In this document: one piece after another, positions 1 to 8,350 of the stretch
Layout: each line of letters begins with the position of its first letter
How positions within the stretch are numbered: position 1 is the stretch's first letter
Assembly (NCBI GenBank): GCA_937136425.1
Contig: CAKZON010000070.1
Location: 1 to 64,000 of the forward strand
DNA length: 64,000 nucleotides
Source: an uncultured Crocinitomix sp.
GTDB taxonomy: Bacteria > Bacteroidota > Bacteroidia > Flavobacteriales_D > Crocinitomicaceae
Direction of reading: 5' to 3'
The notes under the pieces: generated by a model
What the model was told of the DNA's origin: nothing
What the model saw: only the letters and a program-made list of their open reading frames with translations
The model's database searches: none
Translations under genes and position numbers: made by a program

Positions 1-159
1 TACCGCATCAGTTGCTGTGCCCCCATTTTCTAAAATTTCATAGCCACCATCCAACGCATAACTTAACGCAGTTCGGTACTCTTTTTCTTTTTCAGGTGTC
101 ATCATACCTTTAACTAAGGTGCCTGCACCGCCGTGTATTGCAATTGAAAATGTATTCAT
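1..159 (-). CDS. Isoaspartyl peptidase / L-asparaginase, N-terminal fragment
   Basis: Only the first 53 codons lie in the window; the rest runs off the left edge. The protein opens with MNTFSIAIHGGAGT, the characteristic IHGGAGT start of the plant-type (Ntn-hydrolase) L-asparaginase / isoaspartyl peptidase family. These enzymes hydrolyse isoaspartyl dipeptides and asparagine after autocleavage at an internal threonine, which is not visible here. The conserved segment ending GGTATDAV also fits the family. No signal peptide is seen, so a cytoplasmic enzyme is likely. The start lies 2 nt after the stop of the upstream AAA ATPase on the same strand, so the two are probably cotranscribed. Confidence 0.85.
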   Translation of the reverse strand, partial: MNTFSIAIHGGAGTLVKGMMTPEKEKEYRTALSYALDGGYEILENGGTATDAV

Positions 160-161
160 GC

Positions 162-863
162 TTATTTTTTATTTTCTTCTGACGCGATAATATTCTTTTT
201 AACTCGCGTAAAAACTAGATTTTTTGCATCTGCAAACGAAATGTCGTATTGACGCTCAATAATTCTATATTCCTCTGGATATTTTTGTAGTAACTTATCA
301 TAATAAGCGTCCAATACATCCTTTGGAGGAGTTGTAAACTCCATTTTCACGTCAAACCGCCGTAACAACGCTTCATCAATTAGTTGAATTTGATTTGTTG
401 CACCAATTAAAACAGAATCTTTCGGAAATGCATCAATTAATTGTAATATGGTATTCACGACGCGCTTCATTTCACTCGTGTCATTATTGTCATAATCACG
501 CATGCTACCTAATGAATCAAATTCGTCGAAGAATAGCACGGCTTTTTTATGCTCCACATTTTTAAATAATGATGACAGATTTTTTGCCGTTTCTCCTAAA
601 CGCGAAGAAACAATAGAACTTAAATTAACAACAAATATTTTTTTATTTAATCGTGACGCCAATGCTTTAGCTGTCATGGTTTTTCCACATCCTGTTTGTC
701 CATATAAAAAAAGCTTATTCGCAACAGGTAAGTCATACGACTCTAATACTTCTTTATGCGTGTATTCATCTAAAAAATCATTGATTTGAATCGACAATTT
801 CTCGTCAAAAACAACATCTTCAATTTTTACCTGTGCTTGATTTGTTAAGTATAAGCTATTCAT
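162..863 (-). CDS. Small AAA family ATPase
   Basis: A 233-residue single-domain AAA ATPase. Walker A is GQTGCGKT at residues 55-62, Walker B is LFFDEFDSLG with D113 and E114, a sensor-1-like GATNQ follows, and ALLRRFD carries the arginine region expected for AAA oligomers. There is no recognisable protease, zinc or substrate domain, so the substrate is unknown; family members remodel proteins or complexes. The short N-terminal part could be an adaptor region. It is transcribed with the isoaspartyl peptidase (2-nt gap). A TAAATTTG box lies only about 7 nt before the ATG on the minus strand, so the mRNA could be nearly leaderless or the start may lie downstream. Confidence 0.75.
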   Translation of the reverse strand: MNSLYLTNQAQVKIEDVVFDEKLSIQINDFLDEYTHKEVLESYDLPVANKLFLYGQTGCGKTMTAKALASRLNKKIFVVNLSSIVSSRLGETAKNLSSLFKNVEHKKAVLFFDEFDSLGSMRDYDNNDTSEMKRVVNTILQLIDAFPKDSVLIGATNQIQLIDEALLRRFDVKMEFTTPPKDVLDAYYDKLLQKYPEEYRIIERQYDISFADAKNLVFTRVKKNIIASEENKK

Positions 864-871
864 ACAGGTGC

Positions 872-902
872 AAATTTAGCAATTAAAATAATTGCTAAAT
901 TT
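872..902. promoter_or_regulatory. Perfect 13-bp inverted repeat in a divergent promoter region
   Basis: AAATTTAGCAATT at 872-884 and its exact complement at 890-902 flank a 5-nt loop, between the divergent starts of the AAA ATPase (863) and a lipoprotein (967). On the minus strand the left edge contains TAAATTTG, an exact match to the Bacteroidota -7 box TAnnTTTG. There is no T-run next to it and no gene end nearby, so an operator fits better than a terminator. Any regulator is unknown. Confidence 0.4.
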
Positions 903-966
903 CAAGAAAAATTAATATTGAGACAACCAAGTGATTTTTAATACAGTATTAATAAAAAAAGAGTTT

Positions 967-1902
967 ATGAAGAGTACACATTATTTGATAGGAGGGCTGG
1001 TATTAATAAGCTTCGCATGTAAGAAACCTGAATCTGTTCCACCACCAGCACCAGATGCTGCTGCGTTAATTGCTTTTAATAGTGAAAATATTGAGGATGC
1101 TACTCAACATTTTTCTGTCAATGCAAACTCACCAATATACATTTACGGAGAGAAAGGAACACAACTTTATTTAGCAGCTGATGCGCTTGTAGATTCTGAA
1201 GGTAATTTGGTTACTGGAGATGTACAGGTTGAATTAATAGAGATTGACAAAAAATCTGAAATGGTTTTAATGAATAAAGCCACAATGGGTAAATCAGGAT
1301 CGAATCATGCCACTCTAGTTTCTCAAGGTGAGTATTATGTAAGTATTTCTCAACATGGTTTAGAATTAACTTTGACTTCACCAATGACATTAATGGCTAA
1401 TATTCCTGGCATTGATCCAAGTATGCGAAAATTTGTAAATATTTCAGATGAAGAAGATTTATTATGGGAAATGGCAGAAGATAGTTTACTTGGGGAAGGC
1501 GAAGACACATTAGAGTTCAATGTTAGCTACGACATACTTCCTGGAGAATGGGGTTGGACGAATATTGACAAATTCTATTCGGATCCAAGACCTAAAACAG
1601 AAATTTTTGCTGAATTACCAGAAGGTTTTGACAATACAAATACTGAAGTTTATATTTCTTACGACGGCGAATCTAACGCACTTGCTCAATTTGATGTTTG
1701 GACAGACGGTAGATTCACTGAACATTATGGATTGATTCCAATTGGACTTGAAGTTCACTTTATTGCAGTTGGAATTGTGGGAGATGAACTACATTATAGT
1801 ATTCAATCCGCAACAATTACGAATAATCATGTACAAGACATTGACGATTTTGCTGCAATTTCTGAAGATGCTTTAGTTACTTTAATAGACGCTTTACCTT
1901 AA
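967..1902 (+). CDS. Putative secreted lipoprotein
   Basis: A 311-residue protein of unknown function. The ATG at 967 is preferred over an upstream GTG at 931 because it opens directly onto a lipoprotein signal: MKSTHYL, a hydrophobic run, then SFAC-KK with the lipidated cysteine near residue 19. The mature part is acidic and beta-rich, without a motif I recognise. The segment around residues 50-130 (PIYIYGEKGTQLYL, later GDVQVELIEI) resembles the beta-sandwich region of Bacteroidota surface proteins, but this is only an impression. A strong terminator follows. Probable location is the outer membrane or cell surface. Confidence 0.7.
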   Translation: MKSTHYLIGGLVLISFACKKPESVPPPAPDAAALIAFNSENIEDATQHFSVNANSPIYIYGEKGTQLYLAADALVDSEGNLVTGDVQVELIEIDKKSEMVLMNKATMGKSGSNHATLVSQGEYYVSISQHGLELTLTSPMTLMANIPGIDPSMRKFVNISDEEDLLWEMAEDSLLGEGEDTLEFNVSYDILPGEWGWTNIDKFYSDPRPKTEIFAELPEGFDNTNTEVYISYDGESNALAQFDVWTDGRFTEHYGLIPIGLEVHFIAVGIVGDELHYSIQSATITNNHVQDIDDFAAISEDALVTLIDALP

Positions 1903-1927
1903 GAACATAAGTAAGCCTTAAGTACGT

Positions 1928-1966
1928 AAACCCGTTTCTATTTTATAGAAACGGGTTTTGTTTTTT
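1928..1966 (+). terminator. Rho-independent terminator
   Basis: AAACCCGTTTCTAT pairs perfectly with ATAGAAACGGGTTT around a 3-nt loop (1928-1958) and is followed by a T-rich tail. It lies 25 nt after the lipoprotein stop codon. Confidence 0.85.
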
Positions 1967-2185
1967 ATAGCAATGCCACTAAATAGGCAATAAAAAAGTA
2001 GGTGATAAAAATTAAATAAGCCAATCGTTTCATAGATTCTAATTTCTATTGTGAAACTTAAAACCAAGGTTTCCCCTATTGCTGATATTGGGTTATTTGC
2101 GAAAAACACAAATGCATCATTGGTTTTGCATTAATCAATTGGTTGAACAGATGATTATGCGATAGCTTTGAAGAAAAAAAAACGC

Positions 2186-3064
2186 ATGAAAGTCTTATCT
2201 CAATATTTATTATTCATCTCTTTATTTCTTCTTAACATAACATCTTATTCAAAAGATATAAATATTGCCTTAAATGCTGCTGATTCTGGTGTTGCAGATT
2301 ACGCCCCTTCAGCATTTAAAAAAGACATCATAAAGGTATTAAACAAAATTGGTGTGTCTGTTGACACCTCCTCTACCCAGGCGTATCAAGCTACCTATGA
2401 AATGGGGGCTACAATAAAAAATTCTAATGGTTATTCAAACAGTTTTGAGGTGTATTATCAATTGGTCAATCCAAAAACAAACAAAACTGTAGAAATTTAT
2501 GATCGATTACAATATAAAAGGGATAATGAACCTATATACAGTGTTGTTGAAAGCTCACTTTCATCCATGTACACGTTTAATGTTTCAGATGAGAAAAGTG
2601 CTTTTTTTATGCCTGGGGCAGCTTTTGATTTTTATCAACCCAGAAATAACGATATTGGTCAATTTTACGGACCAAGTGTTGAATTCGTTTATTACTCACG
2701 ATCTAAAAAATCAACCTCATCAAGAAGTGGCCCAAGCCGAATAAAATCTTACGGCAAAATTGGAATTCTTAATTCAACCTTTCAGGACTCATCCGACCTT
2801 TTAATGGTTAGTTCTGGTATTAATTTATCGTTTGAATCTAATACAAATAGAAGCTATTTATTGCCATACTTTGGATTAGATATTGGAGGTTTATATGGAA
2901 AATCCATGCGTACTTTTCAATTTACTCCGCATTTGGGCGTTCAATTTTTTTCAACACGAAAATTAATTTGGAGTGGCCAAGCTGGTTATCTCTATTCTGT
3001 TAAAGAATTTGACCAATACAGCGGTTATAGCTTTAAAACTTCTTTAAACGTTTTGCTTTGGTAA
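2186..3064 (+). CDS. Secreted protein of unknown function, probable outer-membrane type
   Basis: A 292-residue protein. A TTG at 2168 opens the frame, but the ATG at 2186 gives a clean signal peptide (MKVLSQYLLFISLFLL, with cleavage near SYSKD). The first 130 residues after the signal are soluble-looking, with a run NIALNAADSGVADYAP. The C-terminal half has alternating aromatic and polar residues (VEFVYYSR, YFGLDIGGLYG, HLGVQFFSTRKLIWSGQAGYLYS) that suggest transmembrane beta strands. No family was recognised. It stands alone between the terminator at 1928-1966 and a convergent HAD gene. Confidence 0.65.
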   Translation: MKVLSQYLLFISLFLLNITSYSKDINIALNAADSGVADYAPSAFKKDIIKVLNKIGVSVDTSSTQAYQATYEMGATIKNSNGYSNSFEVYYQLVNPKTNKTVEIYDRLQYKRDNEPIYSVVESSLSSMYTFNVSDEKSAFFMPGAAFDFYQPRNNDIGQFYGPSVEFVYYSRSKKSTSSRSGPSRIKSYGKIGILNSTFQDSSDLLMVSSGINLSFESNTNRSYLLPYFGLDIGGLYGKSMRTFQFTPHLGVQFFSTRKLIWSGQAGYLYSVKEFDQYSGYSFKTSLNVLLW

Positions 3065-3075
3065 TTAGCAAGGCG

Positions 3076-3732
3076 CTATTCCCAAAATTGAAGACAAGCC
3101 TCTATTTCAAAATCATTGAGAGAATCTAGTATTGTATCTGCAATTACCAATCTAGGATCAGATTGATGCGATTTTTCTGGAATGGCGACTACTTTCATGC
3201 GTGCAGATTTACCCGCCAAAACACCATTAAAAGAATCTTCAATTACCAAACAATCCTTTGGATGTATGTTTAATTTTTTTGCACAATTCAAAAACACAGC
3301 CGGGTGAGGTTTACCGTTCAATTCATGCTCGGCAGAGTGCATTACTTCAAAATAATGACCGATCTCTAATTTTTCCACCACCACGTCAATAATGCGTTGA
3401 TAAGAAGATGTTGCCAACCCTATTTTATAACCTGCTGCGCTAATTCTTTGCAAGGCCTCTAAAACACCTGCTAATGCCTTTCCTTGTTTACGGATTTCAC
3501 GAATCAATATATCTACAATATCCGTCTCTACTTCTTTAACCGATTTTGAAGTCCATTTGACTTTGTCATGCCACATTTGCACAACCTCATCAATCCTTAG
3601 CCCAACTGTTTCCTCACAGTCTGTATGTGTTAAATCAAGTCCCACTTTAGCAAAAGCTTCTACTTCTGCAATTTTCCATAAAGGCTCAGAATCAATTAAG
3701 ACTCCGTCCATGTCAAATATTACTGCTTTCAC
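3076..3732 (-). CDS. HAD family phosphatase, beta-phosphoglucomutase / 2-deoxyglucose-6-phosphatase type
   Basis: A 218-residue HAD hydrolase of subfamily I. Motif I is FDMDGVLIDSEPLW with nucleophile D7 and D9; a cap follows; motif II lies in GLATSS; motif III/IV is KPHPAVFLNCAKKL then CLVIEDSFNGVLAGKSA. The sequence is closest in pattern to YniC/HxpB-like sugar-phosphate phosphatases, which act on hexose phosphates in the cytoplasm, though substrate cannot be fixed from sequence. The start codon is GTG, and no in-frame ATG would keep motif I. The upstream gap holds the heptad repeat. Confidence 0.88.
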   Translation of the reverse strand: MKAVIFDMDGVLIDSEPLWKIAEVEAFAKVGLDLTHTDCEETVGLRIDEVVQMWHDKVKWTSKSVKEVETDIVDILIREIRKQGKALAGVLEALQRISAAGYKIGLATSSYQRIIDVVVEKLEIGHYFEVMHSAEHELNGKPHPAVFLNCAKKLNIHPKDCLVIEDSFNGVLAGKSARMKVVAIPEKSHQSDPRLVIADTILDSLNDFEIEACLQFWE

Positions 3733-3743
3733 GTTTTTTTGTG

Positions 3744-3841
3744 TTTGGTGCTTAGTATTTCGTACTTGGTACTTCGTAAATAGTACTTAGTTATTATGTT
3801 TGATTTTTGGTAATTGGTAATTGGTAATTGGTAATTGGTAA
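3744..3841. repeat. Degenerate heptanucleotide tandem repeat, 14 units
   Basis: Fourteen consecutive 7-bp units keep one register from 3744 to 3841. The last five (3807-3841) are identical TTGGTAA. Earlier units include CTTAGTA, TTTCGTA, CTTGGTA, CTTCGTA and AATAGTA, giving a loose consensus of TTnGTAn. The block sits in the gap between the subtilase stop and the GTG start of the HAD gene. Because 7 is not a multiple of 3, it is not coding in any steady frame. Confidence 0.85.
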
Positions 3842-3864
3842 TTATTATAGCAATTTAAAGTCTA

Positions 3865-5466
3865 CTACCAGGTTTCTGCTAATGTTACAGCATTGTATAC
3901 ATTAACGATTCCTGCGCTCACGCAAAGCTCTTCAAAAGTCACTTCTTTAGTATGATCGCTTGGTAAAGGTGTTGTTCTTTTACCAGGTTTTAATACGGTC
4001 GTCACAATAATTTCACGCACATCAACCATACTTAATTCAGGATAATAAGACATGATTAAAGCAGCTACGCCTGCCACCATTGGTCCTGCCATTGAAGTGC
4101 CATCATAAATATCATATTCACTTTGAGGTACCGTAGAATAAATATCATAACCCGGCGCAAATACATCTACAATTTCATTTCCATAATTCGAAAAATCGGC
4201 TGCAAGTCCTGGACGAAGCAAATAATTTTTATAGAACTTTGGCTTTTTATGTCTTGTTGAGGCGCCAACTTCAATCCAGTTACTGAATTTTTCAGACATT
4301 CCTTCATATTTTGGTGTAGGAAAATTATGTCCTAAATCATCATTATCCATTCCTTCATTTCCTGCCGCATGCACAACTAACACACCTTTCTCTTCGGCAT
4401 ATCTAAAGGCTTCCATTACCTCTTTCTGTTCAGGAGAATAAGATTTACCAAAACTCATATTAATAACCTGTGCGCCATTATCTACAGCATATCTAACAGC
4501 AAGTGCAATATCTTTATCCCACTCATCTCCATTGGGCACTGCTCTTATTGACATAATTTCTACATTATCTGCAACACCATCATTTCCAATTCCATTATTG
4601 CGCAATGCCCCAATTATTCCGGCACAATGTGTACCATGCCCCGCATCTGGTCCTTCAACGTTATTATTACCGTAATCTCGATCCGAAAAATCAGCTGGAT
4701 CATCACCAATCATATCCGCTCTTGCATCTATGTCTGGATTGTAATTAAAATCTAAATTATCTTGATAATATTTATTCTCCTCTACAATGTCAGCATAGGT
4801 TAACCCAAACTTGTATAAGGCTAACATTTGACTTGCTTCTTTTCCTATGTTAGGGTCTTTTTTTACTCCTTTCAATTGTTTAATAGTGTAATTTCCACCA
4901 AAATGCTTGCGCAATTTTTTATCAGAACCGTCAAGAGCAGCAGTCAATTCCTTTAGCTCTTTTAATCCTTCTTCAGATTCACCTCTATTTTTTTCTACTT
5001 CTTCTTTTACTTCTTTATAGAGTGCATACTGTTCTTTTTCCTCGGCTGATAAATCTTGGTAAGAATTACCTTTAAACTTATCATCCAGTTCAGCATAAAT
5101 TCGAGCCACTTCTAAACGTACATCATTTAAATTTTCACCCTCACTATTTCCTAAGAAATTCCATCCATTAACATCATCAACATAACCGTTTCCGTCGTCG
5201 TCAATTCCGTTATTTGCAATTTCGTCTTTATTAATCCAAATATGCCCTTTTAAATCTTCATGCTCAATATCAACCCCAGAATCAATAACGGCAACTACAA
5301 CGGTACGAGACTTTTTGTTTGCCAGCACTTTGACATAGGCTTTATCAGTTCCCATTCCATATTTGTTTCCGTTATACCAATTCGGAATTTTTTTATCAAT
5401 TTTTTGAGCATCTACTTGCGAAGTGAATAAGCATGCAAGGATCAGAGTAGGGATATATTTATTCAT
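3865..5466 (-). CDS. Secreted S8 subtilisin-like serine protease with large insert
   Basis: A 533-residue subtilase with a signal peptide (MNKYIPTLILACLFTSQVDAQ). The triad is visible: D62 in VIDSGVDIEH, H at about 276 in HGTHCAG, and S at about 457 in GTSMAGP; the oxyanion Asn lies in HAAGNEG near 368. The Asp-to-His distance is about 214 residues, roughly 170 more than in subtilisin; the insert (about 110-250) is charged and partly helical. DDDGNGYVDDVNG just before it looks like a calcium-binding loop. There is no C-terminal T9SS domain, so it is probably periplasmic or released by another route. It starts 3 nt after the propeller gene on the same strand. Confidence 0.92.
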   Translation of the reverse strand: MNKYIPTLILACLFTSQVDAQKIDKKIPNWYNGNKYGMGTDKAYVKVLANKKSRTVVVAVIDSGVDIEHEDLKGHIWINKDEIANNGIDDDGNGYVDDVNGWNFLGNSEGENLNDVRLEVARIYAELDDKFKGNSYQDLSAEEKEQYALYKEVKEEVEKNRGESEEGLKELKELTAALDGSDKKLRKHFGGNYTIKQLKGVKKDPNIGKEASQMLALYKFGLTYADIVEENKYYQDNLDFNYNPDIDARADMIGDDPADFSDRDYGNNNVEGPDAGHGTHCAGIIGALRNNGIGNDGVADNVEIMSIRAVPNGDEWDKDIALAVRYAVDNGAQVINMSFGKSYSPEQKEVMEAFRYAEEKGVLVVHAAGNEGMDNDDLGHNFPTPKYEGMSEKFSNWIEVGASTRHKKPKFYKNYLLRPGLAADFSNYGNEIVDVFAPGYDIYSTVPQSEYDIYDGTSMAGPMVAGVAALIMSYYPELSMVDVREIIVTTVLKPGKRTTPLPSDHTKEVTFEELCVSAGIVNVYNAVTLAETW

Positions 5467-5469
5467 TGC

Positions 5470-6336
5470 TTATTTAGATTTTAATTTAAGTTCATACAAA
5501 TTACCGCCGCCAAATCCTTTCTTCTTCTCATCAGTCATAAACAACGTTGTTTTGTTTTTAAAACAAATAGCTTCACGCTGTTTAACAACCGGCAATGAAT
5601 AAGATTTCACTTTACCTTTCCAAAAATCATTGCCTTTAATATTTGAAACGACATATAATCGCGAGTAGGTTAAAATAGCTAGCGTATTCGTTTTAGCATC
5701 ATAATCCGCACTAGTTACAGAACAAAACCTCCAACCCGCTTGACAGAGATTAATACTTCCGATATATTTTGCTTTATACTTCCCTGGAGTAGCCGGAACT
5801 TCATATATTCTTGATTCTCCAGTAAAGGGTTTTGTCCTACACTTGGTTAGTAAATATAATTTATCATCCTTCCAAAAAAAGGCTTCGCAGTCATAATTTA
5901 GTTGACTCTTTTTAGGAGGGAAATTCTTTTGATCCTCATATGAAAAAGTGATCTTTTTTGGCTTTATTTCATCTTTGTCTAAAAAGTTTTTAGGCAAAAT
6001 ATAAATCTGACATTTTTCGCGTGAATTATCGTTATTGCCAAAATCACCAATATAAAGTCGTCCTTCGTCATCTTGCGCTAAATCTTCCCAATCCCTGTTC
6101 TTAGTATCTTTAACATTGATTTTTTTAACAATCTCCCCTTTTAAATTCATGACATAAATTTCACTTTTATGCCCCCCATCATTATGGGTTATTAAAAACT
6201 CATTTTTAAAATAAGCCAACCCAGATGTTTCGATCACCTTTTTAGGTAAGTCTGCTACTTTCTTTAATTTGGCTTGCCCCATTGCAATTGCAGAAATCAT
6301 GAACAGTATAAGTGTATATGTTAAATTCCGTATCAT
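5470..6336 (-). CDS. Secreted beta-propeller-like protein
   Basis: A 288-residue protein with a signal peptide (MIRNLTYTLILFMISAIAMGQ). The mature part has repeated short beta blocks such as ETSGLAYFKNEFLITHNDGG, DLAQDDEGRLYIGDFGNN and KTNTLAILTYSRLYVVSN, the look of a propeller similar to SdiA-regulated or SMP-30-like folds. Several cysteines (KCQIY, NYDCEAFF, LTKCRT, LCQAGWRFCS) could form disulphides. No catalytic residues can be named. It lies directly upstream of the subtilase with a 3-nt gap, so coexpression is likely; a functional link to the protease is inference. Confidence 0.65.
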   Translation of the reverse strand: MIRNLTYTLILFMISAIAMGQAKLKKVADLPKKVIETSGLAYFKNEFLITHNDGGHKSEIYVMNLKGEIVKKINVKDTKNRDWEDLAQDDEGRLYIGDFGNNDNSREKCQIYILPKNFLDKDEIKPKKITFSYEDQKNFPPKKSQLNYDCEAFFWKDDKLYLLTKCRTKPFTGESRIYEVPATPGKYKAKYIGSINLCQAGWRFCSVTSADYDAKTNTLAILTYSRLYVVSNIKGNDFWKGKVKSYSLPVVKQREAICFKNKTTLFMTDEKKKGFGGGNLYELKLKSK

Positions 6337-6398
6337 TCAAATCTTGAGCCTCTAAAATTAGACCAAAACTTTAATTTTTTATAATCCTCAAATATTAT

Positions 6399-6947
6399 CT
6401 ACTTATATCTTTCCAAAATTTCAGTCTTTATTTCTTCATTAAAAGCCTCTTCGCCATCCTTCCATTTAGACCATAGAGTGGAATGAGTTAAAATCAATTC
6501 ATCCGAATTTCTATTCACATGTGTCTTTAAAGAGTCTTGGAAAAATGTTCTCTCAGATTTATTTCTCGAATCAGTGCTAAAACTATTGGCTATATCATCT
6601 AACTCTGTTGCAAAAAAAGGATCATTATCACCATCAAATTCTAATCTTGCAATCTGATTTGATACGACATAAGCTACAAGCACTATGGAGCCATGTTCGG
6701 CACAAATTTGTGGCCCCTTTATCACCCCATTATAATTATACTTCACCCATTTAGAGACTTCTGAAGTAATAAAATAATCCTCTGCAAAGGCATTCTTATT
6801 GAATTCTTTTAAAGTCATTCCCGCATAAAACCCTTTGTAATGTCTTGGGAATGGGGTTTCAGTAGCTTCTTCAGAATCTCCAGGATTTTCATCTTGTCCA
6901 ACACAACCTGCCATTAAAAATAGCATTGAAATAATAAAAATTCTCAT
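6399..6947 (-). CDS. Putative lipoprotein
   Basis: A 182-residue protein. The frame extends upstream to 7109, but the ATG at 6947 is chosen because it starts exactly at a lipoprotein signal (MRIFIISMLFLMAGC, lipobox LMAGC) and leaves a normal gap to the divergent gene at 7054. The mature protein is acidic at first (DENPGDSEEATE) and then compact, with one central cysteine. No known domain was recognised. It is followed by the propeller and subtilase genes on the same strand after 62 nt. Confidence 0.65.
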   Translation of the reverse strand: MRIFIISMLFLMAGCVGQDENPGDSEEATETPFPRHYKGFYAGMTLKEFNKNAFAEDYFITSEVSKWVKYNYNGVIKGPQICAEHGSIVLVAYVVSNQIARLEFDGDNDPFFATELDDIANSFSTDSRNKSERTFFQDSLKTHVNRNSDELILTHSTLWSKWKDGEEAFNEEIKTEILERYK

Positions 6948-6976
6948 AGGTTTTGGTGATTCAATTTTTTTTTCAC

Positions 6977-7006
6977 TTCTATAAACGATCAAATATACTA
7001 AATTTG
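6977..7006 (+). promoter_or_regulatory. Probable housekeeping promoter for the LETM1-like gene
   Basis: TAAATTTG at 6999-7006 matches the Bacteroidota -7 box TAnnTTTG exactly. TTC stands 19 nt upstream, close to the -33 TTG. Transcription would start about 40 nt before the ATG at 7054. Confidence 0.5.
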
Positions 7007-7053
7007 TGTATAATGCTAACGGTATCCAAGTGTTACCAAACCTGTGATATAAA

Positions 7054-8328
7054 ATGATGAATCCTAGTAAACCAGGCTGGATAAAAAAGTATTTTTCGCT
7101 TTTGGACAATTACAGCGAGAGTTTAAATAAATACTCTGGAGCGTTGCTTTCAACGGATGAATTGTTTTATGGATTCTTACAGCCAACTGGTATCATGTAT
7201 GGTTTCCCCACAAGTTTGCTTTTTTTAAATGATGAGTTCATGACTGATCTTTCAAGCGAAGAGGCTTTTAAGATTCTTTTATTAGAAGGACTTGTACTAA
7301 CCGACCATCTAAAAAAGGGCCGTTTTGAGATGGATGCACTTGAAAAATCTTTAGAAGAGTTTGTCGCTTTTTATGAAGAAACCCATATTGAAAAAGCAAA
7401 AAAAGGTTGGTTAAACTTTAAGGACTTAACTGTTTACGAAAAATTAGAATCCATCATTTCTCAACGCGTGGATATTAAAACAAGTTTTTCGCACAAGCTA
7501 TGGACTACCTACTTATACAATAGTCTCATTTTTCATGATCTGTTGCTTTATAATGAATACCACAACGGTGTTAAACCTGCAGACATAATTGCAAAAAGAA
7601 GTCGCGTTGAATTAGATGTGATAAAAATAATTGCATTGGCGGCAAATGCTGATGGTGAATTGTCTGAAGAAGAAGAAGCTATTTTTGAAGTGTTTATGGC
7701 TTCTGCAAGTCTAAATCGAGATGAACGTGAAGAGGCGCGTTTATTTTGGGAAGGATCAGAATCATTAGATGCAATGAACCTCAACTATGAGCGATCCTGG
7801 ATATTAAATCGTTATTTAATGGAAATTGCGGTTTTGACGGTTTGGAGTGATCGTTTGGTGGTAGATTCGGAACGAGAATTTTTAAAAGCCCTAACAAAAA
7901 AATTAGGCATTAGTGAAGACGAACGTGATAAATCATTCATTGCTATTCAGGCCTTTGTCATGAATAATTATGAAACCATTCCATTTTTGCAAGGCAAAAA
8001 AGACACCGAATTATTAATGGAAGGGGCGACAGAGCGTTGGAAGAATATTTTAGGTCGTAACAAAGATAAATTGGCTGCCGAGCTGAAAGAAAGCAAAGAA
8101 TTGGTAGCACTTATTCGAAAATCTACAACAGAAGAACTTTCAAAAGAAGAAAAAGAAAAAGCACGAACGCAGTTTAAAGACTTGGCTAGAACAATTCCTT
8201 CTTTAACGCTATTCATGTTACCAGGCGGTAGTTTATTACTACCTATAATTCTTAAAATTATTCCGGATTTAGTGCCAACTGCATTTAGAAGTAATCAAAT
8301 TGAAGAAGAAAGCGAAGATGATGACTAA
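7054..8328 (+). CDS. LETM1-related protein with TerB-like middle region
   Basis: A 424-residue protein. The C-terminal 75 residues carry the signature of the LETM1 domain (ARTIPSLTLFMLPGGSLLLP followed by ILKIIPDLVPTAF), known from the mitochondrial inner-membrane ion-exchange factor. The middle (about 185-310) contains IIALAANADGELSEEEEAIF, a pattern typical of TerB-like acidic helical domains. The N-terminal third is helical and unassigned. There is no signal peptide; the PGGSLLLPIILKII stretch could sit in or on a membrane. Proteins of this build in Flavobacteriia have been labelled biofilm-associated; I rely on recall for that. A LuxR gene follows after 22 nt. Confidence 0.72.
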   Translation: MMNPSKPGWIKKYFSLLDNYSESLNKYSGALLSTDELFYGFLQPTGIMYGFPTSLLFLNDEFMTDLSSEEAFKILLLEGLVLTDHLKKGRFEMDALEKSLEEFVAFYEETHIEKAKKGWLNFKDLTVYEKLESIISQRVDIKTSFSHKLWTTYLYNSLIFHDLLLYNEYHNGVKPADIIAKRSRVELDVIKIIALAANADGELSEEEEAIFEVFMASASLNRDEREEARLFWEGSESLDAMNLNYERSWILNRYLMEIAVLTVWSDRLVVDSEREFLKALTKKLGISEDERDKSFIAIQAFVMNNYETIPFLQGKKDTELLMEGATERWKNILGRNKDKLAAELKESKELVALIRKSTTEELSKEEKEKARTQFKDLARTIPSLTLFMLPGGSLLLPIILKIIPDLVPTAFRSNQIEEESEDDD

Positions 8329-8350
8329 AGACATATTAACTTTCTAATTA

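Noticed and set aside
1918-2109. 63-codon minus-strand frame after the terminator at 1928
   Set aside because: It runs across the terminator hairpin, has no family resemblance and no context; treated as chance.
3744-3841. Heptad array considered as CRISPR or att-type element
   Set aside because: Units are 7 bp with no unique spacers and no cas or integrase gene nearby.
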